From: Aphrocallistes beatrix
Lineage: Eukaryota; Porifera; Hexactinellida; Sceptrulophora; Aphrocallistidae
DNA length: 64,000 nucleotides
Reading direction: 5' to 3'
Assembly: GCA_963281255.1 (NCBI GenBank)
Contig: OY725488.1
Location: 1,302,001 to 1,366,000, forward strand
Below, in pieces: positions 55,703 through 64,000 of this stretch; the stretch's first letter is position 1; the number at the start of each line of letters is the position of its first letter. The translations under genes were made by a program, and so were the position numbers. Below the pieces are notes generated by a model. It made no database searches. It was not told where the DNA came from and saw nothing but the letters and a program-made list of their open reading frames with translations.

Positions 55703-58700
55703 ATGGCTGATTATATCGCAAACGAATATTGGCCTCCGGTTTCTTTCTATCCTAACTATGATTATCAAACTCCTAATTTCAACTTTTATTCGGAATCTGT
55801 TAACCAGATTCAACCTTGTTCACCTTCCTCGATAAACGGTAAATATACAATTATAAATTCGAAGTATAATGAATTATAATTAAGAATATATTTGAATATT
55901 AATTAATATTAATATTAATTAAAATCAATCACAAATGTTATTTAAAGTACCAAGCCAAGTTGTATATAATATTTATTTTTTCCTTCGAATTTCTACAAAA
56001 TCATACATACACTAGATAAAAATATTTTTAGCGTCTGTTCTCTTCCTCTAGATCCATACCCTGCTCTCTGCGCTGGATGTAGCCAGCCCATCGTTGAAAG
56101 TTATGTCATGAAAATGCTTGACAGGACTTGGCATTCGACCTGTCTCAAATGCTCCGATTGTGATAATCACTTGACTGACAAGTGTTACTCAAGGAACGGG
56201 TTGTTTTTATGCAAAAATGACTTTTTACGGTGAGTTGGAACAAGTTTAATTCGCTTCTAAAATACAATATTCCGAATTCACTGTTTGAACCAGCCTTCTT
56301 CTCTAGTCGTCATCCGCCGAAGTGCGCCGGCTGCGATCAACTCATATACCCGAAGCAGGTCGTGCGGCAGGCCCAGAACTACGTTTACCATCTCAAGTGT
56401 TTCTCCTGCTACATGTGCCTACGCCAACTGAACACTGGAGACGAGTTCTATATCCAGGAAGACAGACGCGTCATTTGCAAGCAGGACTATGACAGCATCA
56501 GGAGCAGGGGTAAGTCTCGAAAAACATTAAAATATTATTCTAAATGATTTATATAGTTGAATTTTTAATCAGTCTGGCAGAGATAATTTAAAATTTGTTA
56601 AGGTTGCCTTGATAGTTTTGCTGGATGATTAAGAGTAGACTTAGAGTTGATGTTTCTTCCGATATATCGAATTCACTGCTTCGTAATCTTTCTTCCTAGC
56701 TTTACAATTAAATCAGAATTTTATAGAATTTTAGTTAAAACATATTAACAAAACATATTCTTGGAGTAATGCCCACTCTCGAATATGGACTTTTTCTACT
56801 TCATAAAATGAGTTCAGTGCAAATGTAGTGACAGCAATGAATAGATGGAATAACACATACTCGAGTTTATATCTGCTGAATTTGATTAGTTCATCCTCAA
56901 AATATCTATTGTGTCCATCCCATCACTTGATTATATTTCATTTCTTAAGATTTAACAGGTCCGAAGGGGCGGGCATCCACGTGTTTTAGGAAAAATTAAT
57001 CTGACATAGGTTTACTGAGGATAGTTTGAATTCCAACTACATTCCAACCACCTGAATGCATGCCTACTTTCTAGTAAATTTTTTAAGATACAAATGATCC
57101 GATGTCAATGACACTAGAGCCTATTTGAACAGGATGTGAACATAGTTTATTTCCTTTATTTTTGTTAGAAGTCGAAATGGAAGTTCATCAGAAGCGTCCT
57201 AGGACGAGCATCACATCCAGTCAAGTGGATCTTCTCAAAACAGCTTACACACGAAGTGCAAAACCTTCGAGACAAACCCGAGAACAATTAGCTCAGGAGA
57301 CAGGTCTCGATATGAGAGTGGTGCAAGTAAGTTCTCAAAAAATACAGAGTAATCACTTTCGTGTAAAACTTTTTATTAGCTTGAATACTTTATTGTAAAA
57401 AATGTTTTAACAAAGCCAGTCAAATTTTTAATCTAGTCAAACGGAGGAGATAAATTTCTTAAACTTATAAGAGTTATAAAATTATGCTAACTCAACAGAA
57501 ATAACCACTGAAATTCCTCAATAATTTGAGTATTTTTGTTCAATCCATTTTCAATCATATCAATTTCTTATCAAATATTTTCTTGTCTAAAATCAAAAAA
57601 TTAATCATAATCCTAAACTAATGATGAGAACAACGCAGCGCAGTCTTTTAAAAGAATAAATTATTCTGCAATGAGGCCAATTTTAGCCAAGTAGTGTGCA
57701 GTGTGTGCCTGGGGGAGACATGGGTGTACGCTGGAGAGGATTCTCCAAGCTCTAGCTTGCTGATAGATTGGATATCATCTGAAACTAATTAATTCGTATG
57801 ATGATATCATATCATTATCAATCAGACGAGTTTCATTATGAGTACTCACCACTTGGTACCGCTCACGCTTGCATTCAATTATAATGTAAGCAAGTAAATT
57901 ATAAATGAAATTAGACAATTTGAAAGCCCATTGGAACTAAACATACTATGCGAGGGCTGTTATCTCTATTCTACTTTCCTCTCGGTTATTTGGAATTCTA
58001 AAAAGTAACTATCGATCTGATTTCATTACTTAAAATAGTAATACGAGTAGTCGACATTTGAATAATGATACTATGTGAGCAGTTTGAACTAGAATAAGTA
58101 GCCTAAACAGGAGCTAGGATAGGAGGGATACAATTTTGGTGGTTGCAAGATCTTGTTTCACAAGGATATAATGATATCTCTTTGAACTAGATATACGTAC
58201 GTATACGTACGGTCGTACATGCATTGATACTTTTATGTCAAGAATTTGATGAGGTCTTTACGTTGTATGTATTCGTTGAGTTACTTTTGATGAAGATAAA
58301 CATCCTGTTCCGTTGGTAAATCAAATTTATTTGAAATTCTATTTTTTAGGTTTGGTTTCAGAATAAAAGAGCGAAAGAAAAGCGACTGAAGAAAGAGTCT
58401 CGCTCTAAAGTTGCTCCTTACCATCCTAAAAAAGAAATCAACAAACATCCAAAAGAGAACTCACTTCCCTCAGTCCCCAAATCAAACTCATCAATCCTCT
58501 ACACATCTGATAAGGTCGCTTGTACCGGCCCCACAACTCCCCCGAAACCGAGCTTCGAATCCTTGGATTCTTCGACAGGTATGTGACAGAATTATATGAC
58601 GATAGATTAAGTCCATTCATAATTATCCCAGTCCCCCAAAATACAGCTAGATTTCAACTATCAATAACATAACTGTTTCAGACTACTCTCACAGTCTAAA

Positions 58701-59314
58701 GTACCCGTGTTGCATATATTGGAATGTTCAGAGTTTGAACGTACAATATATATTGAATACAGAATAATTACTGCATTTTCCGTTCCAATTCTAATCTAGC
58801 TTTTCACAGCTTATTCCAAGAGTTAGTCAGACAGACTACAATTACTTGTTTTCCCTGTCAGACGTGTGGCAGACTTATTTGTGCAATCTGTCTTAGTACC
58901 GAGTTAGCGTTATCATGTTGCGTGACATCAAATTATGAAGTTAACATCCAAATAAGTGCAATTAATTAGTGCGATCTGTTCAATTCACTGTTTGTGATCT
59001 CAAATTTCAGCTCAGGAGTATCATTATAATAACAAACTTCTACTTAGATAATCTCTTAATAATTAGCTATTAATTGCTTAGGATTTCTAATGATTCTCCA
59101 TTAACATTGAAATCAAATACCAAGTTTAATAATTCTTCTTTTAGATGACTGTCATACACAATCATCACCAACTCACTTGGAACATTCCTATCCACTAGAT
59201 AGCAGCACAATGAAGAGCTACACACCTTCAGAACATGACTGGCACACACCCTATCACAAGTTTGAGGCGCCTCTACTCGATCCATACACTTCTAATTTCT
59301 CAACACATTATTAG
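55703..59314 (+). CDS. LHX3/4: LIM-homeodomain transcription factor, LHX3/4 class, six exons
   Basis: Exons 55703-55838, 56052-56229, 56307-56509, 57169-57326, 58350-58578 and 59145-59314 give 357 residues. Exon 2 encodes LIM1 (CAGCSQPIVESYVMKMLDR then TWHSTCLKCSDC). Exon 3 encodes LIM2 (CAGCDQLIYPKQVVRQAQ, HLKCFSCYMC, CKQDYD). Exons 4-5 encode the homeodomain (QKRPRTSITSSQVDLLKTAY, EQLAQETGLDMRVVQ|VWFQN), with the intron between VVQ and VWF, the usual LIM-homeodomain position. The third helix reads WFQNKRAKEKRLKK, with Lys where most have Arg. RVVQVWFQN followed by RAKEKRLKK is typical of LHX3/4, which direct neuronal and pituitary identity in bilaterians and bind the LDB cofactor through LIM domains. 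Confidence 0.93.
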
Positions 59315-59664
59315 AACCTCTTCACTCGGAATTTTTACAAGCTGTGTAAATATTTTCTAAGAGTTGCTTTTCATTGCTAGATATATATTTTATTAGCTAT
59401 TGCACTAACTGCTAATACTGCCTCTTATTGTAATGATTCTGTTTATGATTAAAACAAACTCGTTATTTACGTTTATAACATAATATACGTTACGTATGAT
59501 AAAACACACAGGCCCAGATCAATTCCGTCTCTTATTCACTCACTCTTAATGAATGTAGTAATAATGTTGTTAAAATATGACTTAATTGTATGAGGCTAGC
59601 GATACTTGCATAATATGCTTACAAAAGCTCGTATTATCAATTTATAATTAAATCTAGAAGTAAC

Positions 59665-60171
59665 ATGGCTAGCTCAAGTAATGAGAAACCAGATAATATT
59701 ATAGTTAGAGAGTGGCGCCTAGAGGACCTACCAAGTGTTTACGAACTCTGCAAGAAGTTTGAGAAGACGCAAGGCATGAGAGTGAAGAGTTTGTCGGATA
59801 AAACACTTGCTGAAAATGGATTTTGTGAGTCACCTTGGTATCATGGGTGTTTAGCAGAAACTACAGCACTAGGGAAACAGGTTATCATAGGGTTTGGGAT
59901 GGCGTGCTTTTACTATGATATGGGCAGGGCGCTAAGGATAGAATGTTTGTACACAGAACCTGAATGGAGACGGTTTGGAGTAGGGAAGAAGCTTATGGGA
60001 ACTTTAGTTAAATTTGGTTTGGAAAACGAGTGTGAATCAATTAATTGGGTCTCCATGAAAGATAATGTACCTGCGAACAGTTTTTATAACAAAATTGGCA
60101 AGCAAAAGGGCCCTGTGAGTGAGTGCTATGCAAGGTGTAAAGGAGGCAAACTGGGCTCACTAAATACATAA
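59665..60171 (+). CDS. Spermidine/spermine acetyltransferase-like GNAT protein
   Basis: Intronless 168-codon GNAT enzyme resembling SAT1/SAT2 (about 170 residues). Seen features: IVREWRLEDLPSVYELCKKF near the N-terminus, FCESPWYHGCLAET matching the SSAT GEHPFYHCLVAE box, a core strand LRIECLYTEPEWRRFGVGKK carrying the R/QxxGxG acetyl-CoA loop, and the C-terminal NSFYNKIG that matches NFYKRRGA. Activity would acetylate polyamines or lysine analogues using acetyl-CoA; substrate cannot be told from sequence. It starts 351 bp after LHX3/4 and has a diverged tandem partner downstream. Confidence 0.85.
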   Translation: MASSSNEKPDNIIVREWRLEDLPSVYELCKKFEKTQGMRVKSLSDKTLAENGFCESPWYHGCLAETTALGKQVIIGFGMACFYYDMGRALRIECLYTEPEWRRFGVGKKLMGTLVKFGLENECESINWVSMKDNVPANSFYNKIGKQKGPVSECYARCKGGKLGSLNT

Positions 60172-60853
60172 GTACATTTCTTTTCTATGTATGTAGTTTT
60201 TTTGTTAGGAAGTTAGCTAAATAATCCTACACAAATTACCTTTTCAAATTTGTATTTATTAAACTTAATTATATTCAATACGTACAACTTTATCAATTAA
60301 CGAATTAATAATATCCTTAAATAAATATCTGCTGGCATTCTGAATACTTCTCTCCGATCATATACTAGTTTGTATGTTCTGCCCTTGAGACAACTATCTA
60401 CTCAAAGAAAAATTCTATGAATTTATTCTAAACTCGAGAGGAACTGCTGAACGAAGGAATTGTCATTTCAAAGCGGAATTCTGTATTAATCTTATTTTTC
60501 CAAAGTTCTCATGAGATGTCTGAATACTATTATACTATCTCTATTACCACAGAAGAGAGTGAAACAACCTAGAAATAATTGCATAATTATTTAATACTTA
60601 GTAGAACAATAAACCCATCCAAACTATCGAAAGGTATTCTTGAGTTCGAATTTGCTAACCAATCATTGCGCAAGTGCAAGATTTGCACTAATGCAAATAC
60701 ATATCGAAAAAACTTGCATCCTTATTAATTTGGCTCTTCCGTATTTCGGTCGGTAAGTTATGAGTAAATCATTTATGATTAGTTAGATTATAATTATTCT
60801 ACTAGTTCTCTACGTAGGACAAATCTTCAGGACTAATATATTTCGTTGAAAAA

Positions 60854-61369
60854 GTGGCTTCTAAATTGAACAAAAGTCGTGTTGTGACGATAAATCAGGT
60901 TAAGTCTGATGTTTTGACAAGGCGCTGGGAAGAAAAAGACCTGCCGAACACCATTGAACTGTATCGTCGATTTGCTGAATGTCACGGTTTACCTGCCCAC
61001 AACCTTTCGATTGAGAAATTGCGGCGAGATGGATTCTGTGAGCATCCTTGGTATTACGGATTCTTAACGGAAACCATTCATGATGACAAACTGGTAACAG
61101 TTGGTATTGCGATAGCGATGAGAGTTTTTCCTCTTGAAAGGGTTCTCTCAATTCAATGTCTGTGGACAGTGGAAGGTTGGAGGCAACTGGGGATAGAGGG
61201 TGATTTGGTTTGTGCGGTAAGCGAATTGGGAAATAATCTCGGCTGTAGATTGACTCATTGGATAGGAGGTGATAAGTTCAAGTCGATTGAAAATTTAGCT
61301 GACTATGTGAATCAGAACTGGATTTATTACCGAATGGACCTTGAAGACATGATCAACATTTCTAAATAA
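60854..61369 (+). CDS. Diverged SSAT-like paralogue, acetyl-CoA loop altered, start unclear
   Basis: About 171 codons related to the preceding gene: TRRWEEKDLPNTIELYRRFA, then FCEHPWYYGFLTETIHDD, and VLSIQCLWTVEGWRQLGIEG where the active paralogue has WRRFGVGKK. The third Gly of the loop is Glu here and the C-terminal NSFYNKIG equivalent is missing, so acetyl-CoA binding is doubtful. No ATG opens this frame: it is open to 60818 and the boundary shown is a GTG. A donor-like GTAAGT at 60753 and AGs at 60817 and 60830 suggest an upstream exon, but I found no in-phase join to an ATG. It may be a neofunctionalised gene or a decaying copy. Confidence 0.55.
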   Translation: MASKLNKSRVVTINQVKSDVLTRRWEEKDLPNTIELYRRFAECHGLPAHNLSIEKLRRDGFCEHPWYYGFLTETIHDDKLVTVGIAIAMRVFPLERVLSIQCLWTVEGWRQLGIEGDLVCAVSELGNNLGCRLTHWIGGDKFKSIENLADYVNQNWIYYRMDLEDMINISK

Positions 61370-62568
61370 CTACAGGCCATTGATATTTAGTGATTTTAGA
61401 TTGATTTTAGTGATTTTATAATATTTCTTGTTTGAACATTCCAATCAAGCTCTGCACGTTATGTTAATTCTAGGTTAAATGGTATTGGTAGTTATTCAAA
61501 TACATTTTTAATTTGTCTAATGGTTGACAACCCTTTAAACTTCAGCTGTAATTGAGTAGATAAGTTATAAAGTGACTTAGAATATGTATAACTACGGTTG
61601 CGACAAGAATAATGGGAATGAGAACAACTTGTTAAATGTTTGAACTGAATGAGATCAACTTAGATAGGTATATTACAGGTGTTGATGGGGGGATGGAATC
61701 GCTGTTTTGGCTTACACGACAGTATAAATTTGTTTGAACTAGTCTAGGCTTCAAAGAAAGGAATGCAATGCATTGTACGATATTGATACTGTATATTTTA
61801 ATTGCTAAATCTCTTACAGATGTGGAAACTGACTGATGAATAATCCTGTAAGCAAGTCATTCAAATTTCAGAGACTAAAACATTATTATTAGTGTTAAAT
61901 ATTTTATTATTTTTGGACTCAAAAGAATTATGTTTCAATTATGATATTACGTTTGTGTCACATACCATTTGTGCCACAATTTGGTTTTACTTACTGCGTC
62001 AAATATTGTCAGAACAGTGAGAGTAGGTTTGGTAATTACACACAGTAGGTAGCTATCATTAACCAAGAAGCATGATTTCTAGAATAACAACATATTTCTA
62101 GGAGTCATTAACATGATTATCTATGATTGAACCTTTTTTTTAGAAAAAATTAAGTAGATTTAATTGCGTTTCAATTTTCCAGATATTTCTACATAGTGAG
62201 ATGACAATATGGAGGGAATAAGTTTATTAACAATTTAACTGGATTAAATAAAAATACAAACGAATAATCTTAACCACACCACTGTGTATTCCATTTATAA
62301 CGGCTGTGGATAATGTTATTATACTTAGTAGGTTACTTCACTTAACAACTTCCTATTCTCGAAAAGTATGAATAATGAGCTAATTAAAGGGGGCCGTTAT
62401 TTACAAATGTATCTTACGTATGAATTAAAACGCAGTGTTTTGTTGTTTTGTTTGCTGTTCGAAATGATTGAGGAACTAATTTTTAGATATGAAATATACT
62501 AACAATATACTAACAAAGGTTTGTTAGTATATTTTCATATCTTTTATTCGTTCTTTTTTGAACTATTT
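61370..62568. other. Intergenic, with a hairpin at the right edge
   Basis: No gene. 62485-62542 is a strong hairpin: AGATATGAAATATACTAAC and, after TATACTAACAAA, the inverse TTTGTTAGTATATTTTCATA. It abuts the stop of the orphan minus-strand ORF. Confidence 0.5.
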
Positions 62569-62895
62569 TCAAAAAAGAGCTGTCAACAGCCAATCTAGTG
62601 AGTGTAGATTCTGAATAATGGCTATAAATTTTTTAATAAATATTTGTTGAAGTTTATCATAATGATCCGTGAACCCAGACAACAACACATATTGAACAAT
62701 GGGAAGCAGTAACTCATCATAAATTAGTTGGCATCTTTTCATTACACCTTTGTGTAATAAATTTACATAGTATATATATGGACTATCACCTTTTGCATCC
62801 ACATGATCTTTAGAAGATTCAACCCACGACTCGTTGCTATGAATTTCATAGACAATGCCACAAGTCATTGATTCGTTCGTATACGTATGCTCCAT
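62569..62895 (-). CDS. Orphan ORF of 108 codons
   Basis: ATG-started open frame with protein-like composition in an AT-rich gap: MTCGIVYEIHSNESWVESSK, then amphipathic helical-looking LHKGVMKRCQLIYDELLLPI and FIKKFIAIIQNLHSLDWLLT. I do not recognise the family and see no adjoining exon. The stop lies next to a strong hairpin (62485-62542) that could be a repeat or a 3' element. It may be a small gene, one exon of a larger one, or chance. Confidence 0.35.
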   Translation of the reverse strand: MEHTYTNESMTCGIVYEIHSNESWVESSKDHVDAKGDSPYIYYVNLLHKGVMKRCQLIYDELLLPIVQYVLLSGFTDHYDKLQQIFIKKFIAIIQNLHSLDWLLTALF

Positions 62896-64000
62896 CCATT
62901 TAAATCATTATACACTTGGCGGTTTCGAATAATCTTTGATTTATCAGTATTTTTCTTGTTTCAGATTTTTGAGGTAGCGTGGTTCACCTGCCTGAGCGTC
63001 CCCTAGCTATTTTATAAATGTTTATTCTTGTTTAATTTGTTTCTCAGAATACTCCGTAAAGAGCTACAACAACAACAACTAATATTCATAATAAATTTCT
63101 CAAAATTTCTAATTAGGTTAAAACATTCTTCTAAATCACATATATGTAGACATCCTAATATGTTTTGCCAAAACCAAAGCAGTTTTTAGAATTCCAGTGA
63201 ACAGGGAACAAACCCACATTATTTCGTGCAACAATTAAATTTGTGTGATGACCATTACTTGAAAGAATTATTTTTCAATTTAATTATTGCAGATCACGTA
63301 GGATGGACAGTAAATAATTATTGATTCGAGTAAACCCACATTTTTACTACCAAATCATAACGATCATGCATTCAATTTATGCCTTAGAAATCCCATTCAC
63401 TTAGTATAGTGCTTCAGTACCATTTAAACTTGCAACTACCTCGGAGGAAAAATACGTTGGCCATAAAATTCCTTATATCATTCCTTTTTCGGGGCGATTG
63501 GCCCATTTTCTGATGTAAAGTAAATTTTAGAAAAGAGAGACTTTAATTAATGTAACCAGTCGAGTGATTCAGAAAGATACAATAATTTCTATAGGACCAT
63601 TATTCTAAGGGGCATCAAAAAATCTCTTAAAGGTGGCGATTATTCAAAGATTTGAACGGCCTGATACTAACTACACTAGTTTGCACATAGTAGTACCTTC
63701 CCTAGTTTGAAAGAACTACTTTGAGATCTGAGATGCAACATAAATATTCATTTTAAAGAAAATATAATCGTCTGAAATACCCTGCACCCTGAAATGTATA
63801 TCTGTCCGAATGAAACGCGACCTTATCGCACCGATTTTTTCTCTATGTGAAAAATGTCTCCGATATACCACCAACATATGCTATTATCGGATGTTGGCCC
63901 TATAGAACCGTAAGGGCAGAACGATTTTATTTTCGTAAAAGAATTGAATTTTGTAAATTAGGGCTCATCCCATCTAGAAATGCTTCGTATACGATCTCAT
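62896..64000. other. Terminal intergenic region
   Basis: AT-rich DNA without a supported ORF. Phrases such as GGTGGCGATTATTCAAAG near 63633 look like transposon ends, but no pair was found. Confidence 0.35.

Overview
This is nuclear DNA from a metazoan. The evidence is a LIM-homeodomain gene of the LHX3/4 class with its intron inside the homeobox, a class C (GABA-B-like) receptor, a GPR157-type receptor, an ODF3/CIMAP sperm-axoneme protein and an AP-4 adaptor subunit. Genes are sparse, the background is AT-rich, GT-AG introns are mostly short, and many housekeeping genes are intronless. I cannot assign a species. The mix of AP-4, LHX3/4 and GABA-B-like receptors with heavy intron loss fits an early-branching or compact animal lineage, but that is inference.

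Layout. 1-3040 holds repeats only, including two hAT-like or palindromic motif arrays. 3044-9865 carries DPM1, a nested Tc1/mariner-in-MITE locus, a pogo-like MITE, ACADM (4 exons) and RPS20, all genes on the minus strand. 10743-11981 is a plus-strand coiled-coil/NHL protein. 12856-15912 is a tight head-to-tail minus-strand trio, IMMP1L, STYXL1 and AP4M1, all intronless. 16782-17695 is a decayed MFS sugar-transporter gene. 18336-19691 is a cathepsin F-type protease with a cystatin-like propeptide. 21283-25170 is a full ABCC4/MRP4-like transporter, with a hAT insertion (8-bp target duplication) upstream.

25171-28130 is a mosaic: a decayed 3' fragment of IMMP1L, an inverted-repeat composite, an intact MITE, and an inverted truncated copy of the ABCC gene head that preserves the hAT empty site. 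29314-33472 carries ODF3/CIMAP1A (6 exons) and V-ATPase subunit C (2 exons). 34802-40860 carries a GABA-B-like receptor and GPR157 (3 exons). 42491-47279 carries FARS2, IGBP1 and PSMG2, intronless. 48464-53047 is a ten-exon gene I could assemble but not name, ending in a cysteine-rich hydrophobic domain. 55703-59314 is LHX3/4 (6 exons). 59665-61369 is a pair of diverged SSAT-like acetyltransferases. The last 2.6 kb holds one orphan 108-codon ORF.

The genes are mostly unrelated cellular functions: dolichol-phosphate mannose, fatty-acid oxidation, ribosome, endosomal adaptor, mitochondrial protease, mitochondrial tRNA charging, proteasome assembly, PP2A regulation. No pathway cluster is evident apart from the STYXL1 trio spacing and the SSAT tandem pair. 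What stands out is the mobile DNA: many non-autonomous DNA transposons, several built almost wholly from inverted or tandem copies of one short motif. Exon joins were made by eye from splice signals, reading phase and remembered family sequences; no alignment was run.
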